Below are positions 26,990-35,773 of a stretch of 64,000 bases of DNA, one piece after another; the stretch's first letter is position 1; the number at the start of each line of letters is the position of its first letter. The stretch covers positions 1-64,000 of the forward strand of contig CAZNHL010000003.1 of the NCBI GenBank assembly GCA_964572965.1. Direction: 5' to 3'. The stretch is from CAZNHL01 sp964572965 (GTDB lineage: Bacteria; Bacteroidota; Bacteroidia; Cytophagales; UBA9547). The notes beneath the pieces are model-generated. The model was given only the letters and a program-made list of their open reading frames with translations. It did no database searches and was not told the origin of the DNA. The position numbers and the translations under genes are program-made.

Positions 26990-28066
26990 GTGAATATATT
27001 AACCATTGTGGGGGCACGTCCTCAATTTGTAAAAGCAGCAGTATTAAGTAGAAGAATTAATGATCATCAGGGTATTACAGAGAAGCTTGTTCATACCGGC
27101 CAGCACTATGATCATAATATGAGTAAGATTTTCTTTGAAGAAATGGAAATTTCTCACCCTCATTTTCAATTGGAAGTGAGTAGCGGTTCAAATGCCGTTG
27201 TTACCGATCAGATGGTTCAGAAAATAAAACCCATTATACTTCAGGAGAAACCGGATTTTGTACTGGTTTATGGCGATACCAATACGACACTTGCGGGAGC
27301 TATGGCAGCGAGCCAGGCCGATGTACCGGTTATTCACGTTGAGGCAGGTTTAAGAAGTTATAATGAAAATATGCCGGAAGAGATTAACAGAGTTTTGGTT
27401 GATCGTATATCGGCGAAATTGTTTGCCCCAACTCTTCAGGCTGTTAATAATCTTCACAATGAAGGGTTTTCAGATATGAAAAAGCAAGTATTCCTTTCCG
27501 GGGATATTATGCAGGATGCCGCATTGTTTTATGAAAAAAAAGCATCGGAAAAATCGACAATCATCAAAGACTTAAAACTGGTAAGCGGTAGTTATGTTCT
27601 GGCAACTATTCACAGAGCCGAAAATACTGACTTGAAAGAAAAATTGTCAGCGTTAGTGGAAATTCTGAATAGTATCAATGAAACATTACCGGTAATAATA
27701 CCTATTCATCCACGGACACAAAAAATGATAAAAGAGTTTGGGCTGTCGCCGCAGTTTAAACAAATTTCACCGGTAGGGTATTTTGATATGATAGCGCTGA
27801 TCAAGAACGCGCGGTTTATCATGACCGATAGCGGCGGTTTACAAAAAGAAGCTTACTTTTTTAATAAATACTGTATCACATTACGTAACGAGACTGAATG
27901 GACGGAACTGGTTTCAAATGGCGTAAGTTTTCTTTGCGGTTCGGAAATAGCCAAAGTTGAACAGGCAATTTCCACTATCGACAAAGCATCTTCTGTATTT
28001 ACTGAAGACCTTTATGGAGGAGGGAATGCGGCAGAGAAAATAATTGAAGGAATTATGAAGGCCTGA
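26990..28066 (+). CDS. wecB: UDP-N-acetylglucosamine 2-epimerase (non-hydrolysing)
   Basis: The 358-residue product starts with GTG at 26990 (MNILTIVGARPQFVKAA). It carries family landmarks HTGQHYDHNMS, VYGDTNTTLAGA, HVEAGLRSYNENMPEE-type signature, IHRAENTD, PIHPRTQK and TDSGGLQKEA. It interconverts UDP-GlcNAc and UDP-ManNAc, giving the ManNAc-type donor for the glycan. A related specificity (UDP-diacetamido sugars) cannot be excluded. It opens a plus-strand operon with the GT2 and SDR genes and diverges from the flippase operon. Confidence 0.93.
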   Translation: MNILTIVGARPQFVKAAVLSRRINDHQGITEKLVHTGQHYDHNMSKIFFEEMEISHPHFQLEVSSGSNAVVTDQMVQKIKPIILQEKPDFVLVYGDTNTTLAGAMAASQADVPVIHVEAGLRSYNENMPEEINRVLVDRISAKLFAPTLQAVNNLHNEGFSDMKKQVFLSGDIMQDAALFYEKKASEKSTIIKDLKLVSGSYVLATIHRAENTDLKEKLSALVEILNSINETLPVIIPIHPRTQKMIKEFGLSPQFKQISPVGYFDMIALIKNARFIMTDSGGLQKEAYFFNKYCITLRNETEWTELVSNGVSFLCGSEIAKVEQAISTIDKASSVFTEDLYGGGNAAEKIIEGIMKA

Positions 28067-28142
28067 GTAATCAAGGTTTCCTATTTATAGATTTTAGTAT
28101 AAAAACAGGTATGTTTATATTGCCTGATAAATAGTTTATTGA

Positions 28143-29042
28143 ATGACGAATACTCCATTTATATCAGTAATAGTTCCTACCTTCAACCGCAGCGATCTTA
28201 TTAGTAAAACAATACATTCTCTTCAGAACCAGCATAATAGTAATTATGAAATTATTATTGTGGATGACGGGAGTACTGACAATACCGAAGAAGTTGTAAG
28301 CAGCTTGTTAAATGAGAAAACTCGTTATGTAAAGAAAGATAACGCAGAAAGGGCTGCTGCAAGAAATTACGGTGCAAGTATTGCCAAAGGCGATTACGTT
28401 AACTTTTTTGATAGTGATGACCTGGCATTGCCAAACCATGTGGATGAAGCAATAAAGGTTATTAATGACCATAGTAATCCTGAATGGTTTCATTTAGGGT
28501 ATGCCTGGGCCGATGTTGACGGAAAGGTATTCAGGGATGTGAACGGTTATGAGGGGGGTACGCTCAACCATTATATGAGCTCCGGTAACCCCTTGAGTTG
28601 CAATGGCGTTTTTGTAAGACGAGATATAGCAATGGTTAATAAATTCAATGAAGACAGGGCGCTTTCTGCTTCAGAGGACTACGAACTGTGGTGCAGACTG
28701 GCTGCCCGGTATCCTTTGTTTTATTCTAATACAATTACTTCTTGGGTGATAGACCACGAAGCCAGAAGTGTACGAAAAATAAACGGGGAAAAGCTGCTCC
28801 TGAGATTAGATTTGTTATTATTATATTTGACTAATAATGCTGAGGTTGTTTCCTATTTCGGTTCTGGAATTAGCAGAATTAAAATGGATACGTATTCTTA
28901 TGGAGCATTGCACCTTGCTGAGGTTCCGAGTCAAAAAGCTAAAAGCGTATTTTATTTGCTAAAAGCACTTGCTGCAGACTTATCATTGGTGAAAAAAAGA
29001 AGGTTTTTTGCAGTTATCAAAAATATATTAATTAAATGGTAA
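28143..29042 (+). CDS. GT2 family glycosyltransferase
   Basis: This 299-residue GT-A enzyme has PFISVIVPTFNRSDL at the N-terminus, IIIVDDGSTDNTEE, and the metal-binding FFDSDDLALP (the DxD-like site). The later SASEDYELWCRLA region holds the acidic catalytic-base area. It is an inverting transferase of unknown donor and acceptor. It lies 76 bases after the epimerase and overlaps the SDR gene by seven bases. The position in the locus suggests it adds an amino sugar made by the epimerase. Confidence 0.9.
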   Translation: MTNTPFISVIVPTFNRSDLISKTIHSLQNQHNSNYEIIIVDDGSTDNTEEVVSSLLNEKTRYVKKDNAERAAARNYGASIAKGDYVNFFDSDDLALPNHVDEAIKVINDHSNPEWFHLGYAWADVDGKVFRDVNGYEGGTLNHYMSSGNPLSCNGVFVRRDIAMVNKFNEDRALSASEDYELWCRLAARYPLFYSNTITSWVIDHEARSVRKINGEKLLLRLDLLLLYLTNNAEVVSYFGSGISRIKMDTYSYGALHLAEVPSQKAKSVFYLLKALAADLSLVKKRRFFAVIKNILIKW

Positions 29043-29974
29043 AAGTACTTATCACAGGCGGTGCAGGTTTTATTCCTTCCAGTTTGGCGGACAAGCTATT
29101 AACTCTTCCGGATTTCTATGTAGTACTTGTTGATAATTTTTTAACGGGCCAAAAAGAGAATATTCCGGTACATGAGCGTTGTAAATTCGTGAAGTGTGAT
29201 GTTAATAATTACACGGATATCTCTTCTATCATGACAGCATACCGGTTCGATTATGTATTTCACTATGCTGCTGTTGTTGGTGTGCAACGGACACTGCAAA
29301 ATCCTGTGATGGTCTTAGAGGATATTGAAGGGATAAAAAATGTACTTAACCTTAGCAAAAACACTGGCGTTAAGAGGGTGTTTTATTCGTCTTCTTCAGA
29401 AGTTTATGGAGAACCGGTTATTATGCCTCAGAATGAATATACTACACCCCTGAATTCCCGTTTACCTTACGCTGTTGTTAAAAATATCGGAGAGTCATAT
29501 TGCCGTTCGTTTCATCAGGAGTATGGGCTTGATTTTACCATTTTCAGGTTTTTTAATACCTATGGCCCGAAACAAAGTGCTGACTTCGTAATGTCAAAGT
29601 TTTTGCATGCTGCACTGAAAAATGAAAACATTACCGTTTATGGAGATGGCAGCCAGTCAAGAACTTTCTGTTATATCGACGATAATATAGATGCATGTTT
29701 GCAAATCCTTTTTGACGAAAGTCATAAAAATGATGTGTATAATATCGGTAATGATAAGGTTATCACGATCAGGGAATTGGCAAGCACCATCATAGAACTG
29801 ACAGGCTCAAAGTCTTCAATTGTACATCTGCCGCCATTGCCTGAAGGTGATATGACGAAAAGACAACCGGATATTACCAAAATGAAAAGTCTTCTTAATC
29901 GTGAGTTATTGCCTTATGACCAGGGAATCAGGAAAGTGATGGAAGCCTGGAAAGAGAAAGGCCTTAGCCATTAA
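29036..29974 (+). CDS. NAD-dependent nucleotide-sugar epimerase/dehydratase (SDR)
   Basis: The 312-residue product is an extended SDR enzyme with an N-terminal LITGGAGFIPSSLADKL. The usual third glycine of the GxxGxxG motif is replaced by Pro. The active site is YSSSSEVYGE then the YAVVK pair (Y-x-x-x-K), and RFFNTYGP follows. It resembles UDP-glucose 4-epimerase and UDP-glucuronate decarboxylase relatives. The activity cannot be fixed by eye. It probably makes a nucleotide-sugar donor for the locus. Its 3' end overlaps the convergent glycosyltransferase gene by 11 bases. Confidence 0.85.
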   Translation: MVKVLITGGAGFIPSSLADKLLTLPDFYVVLVDNFLTGQKENIPVHERCKFVKCDVNNYTDISSIMTAYRFDYVFHYAAVVGVQRTLQNPVMVLEDIEGIKNVLNLSKNTGVKRVFYSSSSEVYGEPVIMPQNEYTTPLNSRLPYAVVKNIGESYCRSFHQEYGLDFTIFRFFNTYGPKQSADFVMSKFLHAALKNENITVYGDGSQSRTFCYIDDNIDACLQILFDESHKNDVYNIGNDKVITIRELASTIIELTGSKSSIVHLPPLPEGDMTKRQPDITKMKSLLNRELLPYDQGIRKVMEAWKEKGLSH

Positions 29975-31187
29975 GAATGGTATTTAAAACTGTGGCATAG
30001 CGTGCAACGCCTTTATCAAGGGAGAAATATGCTATTGCATGCTCATGCAGCTCGTTCTTTTGAAGTAACTCCGGGATTTCAGTAACTACTTTACGGAAAT
30101 TACTTTCGTCCAGAATGTCCATCACAAGGCCTGAGTTGTACTTTAACACAATTTCTTTTGTATCACCTACACCGGAGTTACAAATAACAGGAATATTCAT
30201 ACTCATTAATTCACCTTGTTTTGTCGGAGAGGATGCCTTCTTCGAATAAGCAGGTTTTATAAAAAAGACGGAGAGGTCAGAAAGGCTAAGCAAAGTTGGT
30301 ATTTCTTTCCTCTGAGCTGTCATAACTCTGATATGTTTTTCGGGGATCCCCTGCTTTTCGGCCTCACTCATAACAAGACTGTGCTCATCCTGAGTGATAA
30401 ACAAAAAAACAGCTTCAGGGTACTTCTTCAGAAATGCAGAGAAGAAAGACAACATCTCAGGTAAACAATACCATGTACCAAGTGCCCCAAGGTAACTAAG
30501 TACGGGGCCGGTATTGCCTAGACTAAGGCTTGTTTTATATTCCTCTCTTATGGTTGTATTAATCTTTTCAGGATTAAAGAAAGCAGTATCAACACAGCAG
30601 GGAATAACAGTGATTTGCGGTTTTTTTGTAAGTGCAGGCCAGGATAAAATTTCAGACTTAGCAGCTTCCGTTAAAGAGATAACATGATCAGCGTTAGTAA
30701 GGAATTCAATCTCTTTACGTTTAAAAAAACGGTAAATAGTACGGTATACAGGGTTTTCCAGCTTCCAGAGTCCTCCGTCAACTCTTTCGTCTGCCCAGAA
30801 ACCTCTCATATCGAACAAGAAAGGCAGACCAGTCTTTTTCTTCAGCTTATTACCAATAAGTGCTGAAATATAGCTTCGGCAATGCAAGCCGTCAAATTGC
30901 TCACTCCGATGAACTTTCAAAACGGTCTGGTACATTTGGAATATATCCCACAGTGTAGAAATAACAGGAGGTCGTTTTGTATAAGTTTTAGGAATCCATT
31001 TTATATTATTAGCGTCAAGTTCCTGTTTAATAATTAGTTTCAGTTTTTCATAACGCTCCGGCTTTTCAAAAGAAAGAATGGTGTACTCAAAACCTAATTG
31101 TGACAAGCCTTTTAGGTAAGGAATGACCTGAGACTGACCAAGAGGATCAGTCATACCGTCGTAAGATATAAATAGTACTTTTTTCAA
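29964..31187 (-). CDS. GT4 family glycosyltransferase
   Basis: From a TTG at 31185-31187 the product reads MKKVLFISYDGMTDPLGQSQ, the usual N-terminus of this glycosyltransferase group; a TTG at 31206-31208 adds seven residues and overlaps the asparagine synthase. The GT4 domain has VLSYLGALGTWYCL, LFITQDEHS and SSPTKQGELMSMNIPVI in place of the usual E-x7-E, so the acidic pair is partly altered. The acceptor side has HCRSYISALI. It is the last gene of the second operon. Confidence 0.83.
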   Translation of the reverse strand: MKKVLFISYDGMTDPLGQSQVIPYLKGLSQLGFEYTILSFEKPERYEKLKLIIKQELDANNIKWIPKTYTKRPPVISTLWDIFQMYQTVLKVHRSEQFDGLHCRSYISALIGNKLKKKTGLPFLFDMRGFWADERVDGGLWKLENPVYRTIYRFFKRKEIEFLTNADHVISLTEAAKSEILSWPALTKKPQITVIPCCVDTAFFNPEKINTTIREEYKTSLSLGNTGPVLSYLGALGTWYCLPEMLSFFSAFLKKYPEAVFLFITQDEHSLVMSEAEKQGIPEKHIRVMTAQRKEIPTLLSLSDLSVFFIKPAYSKKASSPTKQGELMSMNIPVICNSGVGDTKEIVLKYNSGLVMDILDESNFRKVVTEIPELLQKNELHEHAIAYFSLDKGVARYATVLNTILNG

Positions 31188-31188
31188 G

Positions 31189-33036
31189 TTAAATGGAATT
31201 GGCTTCAAGCCATTGGTGTAATAAAATAATCAGTAACAGTCTGTTGTATAAATAGTCTTCACCGTTCAAAAAACGGGCTTTAAGATTTTGCACTGAATCA
31301 GCATCAACCAGACCATACTTACTCAGTACTTCAGTGCTGGTATAAGTTTCAAGATAACTGCGCAACTCATTTTTCAGCCAGCTTGAAACAGGTACTGAAA
31401 AACCCCATTTAGGTCTTTCAAACAGTTCTCGAGGCAGGTGTTTATAAAGCACCTTTTTCAACAAATACTTATCAGTTTTACCTCTGGTCTTAAGGGATGG
31501 ATCAAGATTAACAGCAAATTCAGCAAGACGATAGTCAAGCAATGGCTCCCGGGCTTCCAGACCAAACTGCATGCTGGCTCTGTCCACTTTAACCAACAGA
31601 TCATCTTTCAGGTAATAATTAATGTCAAACAAGGCTTGTTGTTCGGTGGTAGTAAGCTTACGGCTTACTGTATCCGGACCGTTAAATATTAAAGGCTTTG
31701 AACCCTTGAAAAGCAATTTTCGGGACTCTTTCTGTGAAAAGAAATACTGCTCCTGAGAAAATATATGAGAAGGAAGAAAGCCTTCATCATTTTTCAACAA
31801 TTGACCAATTCTTTTATAGCGTTGATTAGGTTGCAGTTGTAATAATTGAGCCAAAACAGGCCTGCTAAGTTTCCATGGCAACGACTGCATCCTCGCAGCC
31901 CAACGGTATGCTCCGTAGCCCCAGAACAATTCATCGCCGCCATCACCTGTCAGCACCATTTTCACTTCCTTTCCCGCCAGTTTTGAAACCAGCATAGACG
32001 GAATTGCTGACGTGTCCGCATAGGGTTCGTCGTAAATTTCAATGATCCTGGGAAAATATTCTATCGCTTCTTTTTCAGTTACAACAAATTCATGATGTTT
32101 TGTTTGAAGCTGCTTTGCTACGGCTTCGGCAAACGGGGCTTCATTAAATTTGGACTGCTGAAACCCTATCGAATATGTGTTTAAAGGCCCCGATGCTAAA
32201 CGGCTCGCCAAGGCAGTCACAAGGCTGGAATCTACACCGCCACTCAGAAATGATCCATAAGGAACATCACTGATCATCCTTAATCTTATTGAGTCGTTCA
32301 GAAGCTCTTCTAATTGCAATGTAGCTTCTTCCTCATTCTTAATCAGATTAGGTTGAACTTTATCATAAACAGACCAATATTGTGAAAACCGAAGTGGTTT
32401 CTCTAAATCAATCTCGGCAAAATGTCCCGCCGGAAATTTATGGATCTCTGTATAAATCGTATCAGGTTCCGGAATATAACCCAGATGGAGAAAATAGCTG
32501 ATACTATCATAGTTAATAGTAAGCTTATTCTGCAAATGCTTTAGGCTTTTTAGAGCTTTAAGCTCTGAAGCAAAAAACAGCTCCCCATTTTTATAATAGT
32601 AAAAGAGAGGTTTTACACCAAGTCTGTCTCTTCCTATAAAAAGCCTTTTATCAGTTTTATCATAAATGGCAAAAACAAACATGCCATTGAACAACTGAAC
32701 TGCCTGACTGCCTTTTTTAATATATGCTTCGAGTATTACCTCAGTATCGGTATGTGTGTGCTGGCTTATGCCCAGCTGTGCTGCAATTTCCTGGAAATTA
32801 TACACTTCTCCATTGAATACAATGACATAACGACCACACTTAGAATGAAAAGGCTGATTTCCGGCAGGAGTAGGGTCAAGTATACTCAATCGTCGATGCC
32901 CTAAGCCAACATAGCCGTCCTCAAAAAATCCTTCTGCATCCGGACCGCGATGAGCAATTTCTCTTGTCATCTGCAACAGCTCCTCCGTGCGAAACGGAGT
33001 CTGATAATTACTAAAGTATCCTGTTATGCCACACAT
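31189..33036 (-). CDS. asnB: Asparagine synthase (glutamine-hydrolysing), second copy
   Basis: The 615-residue product begins MCGITGYFSNY with Cys2 as glutaminase nucleophile. It has REIAHRGPDAEG and LGHRRLSILDP, and the PP-loop SFLSGGVDSSLV near residue 262. It is the same length as the first AsnB but well diverged in sequence, so the two are not a recent duplicate. It abuts the upstream glycosyltransferase gene without a gap and is followed by another, which again points to glycan amidation rather than amino-acid synthesis. Confidence 0.92.
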   Translation of the reverse strand: MCGITGYFSNYQTPFRTEELLQMTREIAHRGPDAEGFFEDGYVGLGHRRLSILDPTPAGNQPFHSKCGRYVIVFNGEVYNFQEIAAQLGISQHTHTDTEVILEAYIKKGSQAVQLFNGMFVFAIYDKTDKRLFIGRDRLGVKPLFYYYKNGELFFASELKALKSLKHLQNKLTINYDSISYFLHLGYIPEPDTIYTEIHKFPAGHFAEIDLEKPLRFSQYWSVYDKVQPNLIKNEEEATLQLEELLNDSIRLRMISDVPYGSFLSGGVDSSLVTALASRLASGPLNTYSIGFQQSKFNEAPFAEAVAKQLQTKHHEFVVTEKEAIEYFPRIIEIYDEPYADTSAIPSMLVSKLAGKEVKMVLTGDGGDELFWGYGAYRWAARMQSLPWKLSRPVLAQLLQLQPNQRYKRIGQLLKNDEGFLPSHIFSQEQYFFSQKESRKLLFKGSKPLIFNGPDTVSRKLTTTEQQALFDINYYLKDDLLVKVDRASMQFGLEAREPLLDYRLAEFAVNLDPSLKTRGKTDKYLLKKVLYKHLPRELFERPKWGFSVPVSSWLKNELRSYLETYTSTEVLSKYGLVDADSVQNLKARFLNGEDYLYNRLLLIILLHQWLEANSI

Positions 33037-34176
33037 TTACGAAAACAGCTTTATAAAATTAGCACTATTGGCTCTTACACTATAGCCTTGCTCAAGCGTT
33101 ACTTTTCCGGCATTGCCAAGTCTTTTTCTTAATGCCTCATCATTCAAAAGGGTAACCAGCGCCGACTTCCATTCTTCTGAAGAGTTTGCAATCATCCCAT
33201 TGTTCCTGTCTGAAACAATGTCCAGGTTTGCACCTACACCCGAAACCACACACGGAATTCCAAGTGCCATATACTGTAAGGCTTTGAATCCACATTTACC
33301 TCGTGTCCATTGATTATCCGACAAAGGCATAATACCAATGTCTATCCGGTTTAAATCCTGGATTTCGCTATCTTTTTTCCATTTTACAAAATGAAAATCC
33401 TTTAAAGCCAGATGCGGATTTTTGTCGGCAATCACCAGCGTTTCAAAATCATAATCCGTCTCCAATTTCTTAAGTACAGGAACAACAGCATCCAGGTACT
33501 TTAAAGTGGAATGTGAGCCTGTCCAGCCAATGACCAGTCTTCGGTTTTCCTTATGTTTTAATATGCTGTAGTGATGATCCGTATCGATGGTTGTTGGGTT
33601 AAACACCACAGAGCTATTGAACTGCCTGGCATAATCGCCCAGATAACTATTACCAACACTTACTTTATAAGCCCAACGACAGATAAAAGCTGTTTTCCGA
33701 TGAAATTTGATCCAGCTTACTACCTTATTTTCTGAAGAAGTATTGGATAGCCAGATGGCATCATCAAAATCGTAAATAATCTTTTTTCTGATCACTTTTG
33801 CCACAAACCACTCAAACCAAGGCAAACCGACAGGAGTTGCTTCTCTGTGGATAAATATAAAATCGTAACGGTGGACAGCAAAAAGAAGCAATAGCCTTTT
33901 TAAAAAGCCCTGTAATACGGCACTAACCTTTTTTAAATAGTGGCCTGGCTGATATAAATATTGCCAAGCAGTATCTGATAAAAAAGCCTCTGTTTTAAAT
34001 TCAAAGCCGGATTCCGTTAAAAAATTATAATACTGTTCAAAACGGAACCGCTGTGAAGGAGCCTTACCTGTGGGGTATGGAACTATGAATAATATTTTTT
34101 TGCCCTGACTCAATAGCGTATGTATGGAAGTAAAGATAGGTTTATTGTAGACTTTAAGAAAGTCCTGTAAACCCAT
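33037..34176 (-). CDS. GT4-like glycosyltransferase with PYPTGKAPSQRF motif
   Basis: This 379-residue protein opens with a short amphipathic region and ILFIVPYPTGKAPSQRFRFEQYY, a signature of a Bacteroidetes glycosyltransferase group. An IYDFDDAIW motif lies in the N-terminal domain. The C-terminal domain has RLVIGWTGSHSTLKYLD, DIGIMPLSDNQW, and GKCGFKALQYMALGIPCV at the donor site. It begins directly after the PLP-protein gene and ends directly before the second asnB. Substrates are unknown. Confidence 0.85.
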   Translation of the reverse strand: MGLQDFLKVYNKPIFTSIHTLLSQGKKILFIVPYPTGKAPSQRFRFEQYYNFLTESGFEFKTEAFLSDTAWQYLYQPGHYLKKVSAVLQGFLKRLLLLFAVHRYDFIFIHREATPVGLPWFEWFVAKVIRKKIIYDFDDAIWLSNTSSENKVVSWIKFHRKTAFICRWAYKVSVGNSYLGDYARQFNSSVVFNPTTIDTDHHYSILKHKENRRLVIGWTGSHSTLKYLDAVVPVLKKLETDYDFETLVIADKNPHLALKDFHFVKWKKDSEIQDLNRIDIGIMPLSDNQWTRGKCGFKALQYMALGIPCVVSGVGANLDIVSDRNNGMIANSSEEWKSALVTLLNDEALRKRLGNAGKVTLEQGYSVRANSANFIKLFS

Positions 34177-35040
34177 TTAGAGAAGATTTCTTCCTTGCAG
34201 GCCACCTGTATGTATGGCAATAATTGTTTTACCCTTTTTGAAATAACCTTTTTTTAAGAGGTCATAAATACCAAACATCATTTTCCCGGTATAAACCTGT
34301 TCCAATGGAATTTGATGCTGAGATTCGAAACTATTGATGAAAGATACTAACTCAGGTTTTGTTTTTGCATAACCCCCAAAATGATAATCCGTCATTAGCT
34401 CGAAGTATGCATCTGAGTTTAAACCCGATTCACGAAGAAGCTTATTAATATCATTGAGTAAAAAATCGCCGCCTTTGAGCGCAGGAAAACCTAATACCTG
34501 TTTATCATTATCAATAGCACCCAGAATACCCGCCAATGTGCCTCCTGTACCTGCTGCACAACACAAATAATTATATGGAATAGAAATCTGTTCTATGATC
34601 TCCTGGCAGCCTTTCAACGCATAGCTGTTTGAACCACCTTCCGGCACTATCAGGTAATTAGGATAAGTAGTCTTTAACGATTGTAGATAAACTTCGTCAG
34701 CACGTAACTTATAGGTATCCCGGTCTACAAAAACCAATTGCATGCCGCACTCTTTGGCAAATCTTAAAGTCGGATTGCTATAGGCTTCAAGCTCTTCACC
34801 ACGAATAATTCCTATAGTCGGTATATTAAACTCTTTACCCGCAGCAGCAGTGGCATAGATGTGATTGGAGTAGGCTCCCCCGAAGGTCAGAATTCCCTTT
34901 GTCTGTTCTTCCGCAGCAATGAGATTGTATTTAAGCTTAAACCACTTGTTGCCGGAAACAGTCGGATGAACAAGGTCAGTACGAAGGATAAAAAGCTTAA
35001 CACCCGCCTTTTGGGTAAACTCATCACTGATTTCCTTCAA
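34177..35040 (-). CDS. PLP-dependent ACC deaminase/D-cysteine desulfhydrase family protein
   Basis: The 287 visible residues carry the PLP lysine K32 in SGNKWFKLKYN, the GGAYSNHIYATAAAG phosphate-contact loop, VPEGGSN, CAAGTGGTLAGI and the C-terminal HTGGLQG. Family members deaminate 1-aminocyclopropane-1-carboxylate or desulfhydrate D-cysteine. Here the substrate is unknown. The listed start is a TTG, but the frame remains open upstream with family-like residues L-I-T-Y-N-P-T-I-P-L-K-E-I. Translation may therefore begin further back, for example at CTG 35077-35079. It leads the second glycosyltransferase operon, which may be chance. Confidence 0.85.
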   Translation of the reverse strand: MKEISDEFTQKAGVKLFILRTDLVHPTVSGNKWFKLKYNLIAAEEQTKGILTFGGAYSNHIYATAAAGKEFNIPTIGIIRGEELEAYSNPTLRFAKECGMQLVFVDRDTYKLRADEVYLQSLKTTYPNYLIVPEGGSNSYALKGCQEIIEQISIPYNYLCCAAGTGGTLAGILGAIDNDKQVLGFPALKGGDFLLNDINKLLRESGLNSDAYFELMTDYHFGGYAKTKPELVSFINSFESQHQIPLEQVYTGKMMFGIYDLLKKGYFKKGKTIIAIHTGGLQGRNLL

Positions 35041-35107
35041 AGGAATTGTGGGGTTATAGGTGATGAGTTTTGAGTCCAGAATTTGAAGATTTAAAGATTA
35101 GAAAATT

Positions 35108-35149
35108 GGAATGCGTTCCTTTACGCTAATGGTTGAAGAAACGCATTCC
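35108..35149. repeat. Perfect 10-bp inverted repeat between two minus-strand genes
   Basis: GGAATGCGTT at 35108-35117 pairs with AACGCATTCC at 35140-35149, leaving a loop of 22 bases. It lies downstream of the ribH stop codon on the transcribed strand and may act as a weak terminator or mRNA stabiliser. There is no T-run. Confidence 0.6.
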
Positions 35150-35168
35150 GCATTATGCGTTAAGCATC

Positions 35169-35645
35169 TTAAAACCCTAGCATCTTAATGGCTGTAATGG
35201 CAGCTTCATCGCCTTTGTTGCCATGCTTTCCGCCTGAACGGTCCAAAGCCTGTTGCTGGTCGTTTGGTGTAAGCACACCGAAAATAACAGGTTTGTTAAA
35301 TTTAAGGCTTACTTCAGTAATGCCATGAGCCACGGCATCACAGATAAAGTCAAAATGGCGCGTTTCTCCCTGTATAACACAGCCAAGACAAATAACAGCA
35401 TCAATTTTGTGCTTCTGAGCCATCCATTGAGCACCAAGCGTTAATTCAAAGCTGCCGGGTACCAGTTTTGTATATATGTTTTTTTCTTTAGCGCCATGCT
35501 TTAATAGTGTATCAACAGCACCTTGATATAATTTATCAGTTACATCTGTATTCCACTCAGCAACCACAATCGCAAATTTCTTTTCGCTAATGTCGACCAG
35601 GTTTTTGTCGCTGTAAGTACTCAGGTTTTTTAATGAAGAAGCCAT
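35169..35645 (-). CDS. ribH: 6,7-dimethyl-8-ribityllumazine synthase
   Basis: This 158-residue enzyme makes the penultimate riboflavin precursor from ribitylaminouracil and dihydroxybutanone phosphate. Family motifs are VAEWN (substrate loop), VPGSFELTLG, CLGCVIQGETRHFDF with catalytic H97, and FGVLTPNDQQQALDR with the gene-end AAITAIKMLG. The other riboflavin genes are not in the window. It is separated from the upstream TPR gene by a hairpin and short repeats. Confidence 0.95.
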   Translation of the reverse strand: MASSLKNLSTYSDKNLVDISEKKFAIVVAEWNTDVTDKLYQGAVDTLLKHGAKEKNIYTKLVPGSFELTLGAQWMAQKHKIDAVICLGCVIQGETRHFDFICDAVAHGITEVSLKFNKPVIFGVLTPNDQQQALDRSGGKHGNKGDEAAITAIKMLGF

Positions 35646-35703
35646 ATTATTAAATGATAAATGGTGAATTGTAAATGAGGCAATCTTTTCCTTTTAAATA
35701 AAT

Positions 35704-35731
35704 AGAGGGATAAAGTTTCCTTCATCCCTCT
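35704..35731 (-). terminator. Hairpin terminator after the TPR gene
   Basis: AGAGGGAT at 35704-35711 and ATCCCTCT at 35724-35731 form an eight-base stem. On the minus strand it is followed by a T-rich tract. It lies just past the end of the TPR gene and before ribH. Confidence 0.6.
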
Positions 35732-35773
35732 GATCTCTATTCGCTAATGACTAATTGCTATTCGCTAAAAAGA

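Noticed and set aside
26878..27006. Long N-terminal extension of the flippase from an ATG at 27004-27006
   Set aside because: It overlaps the divergent epimerase start and encodes a tail unlike flippase N-termini.
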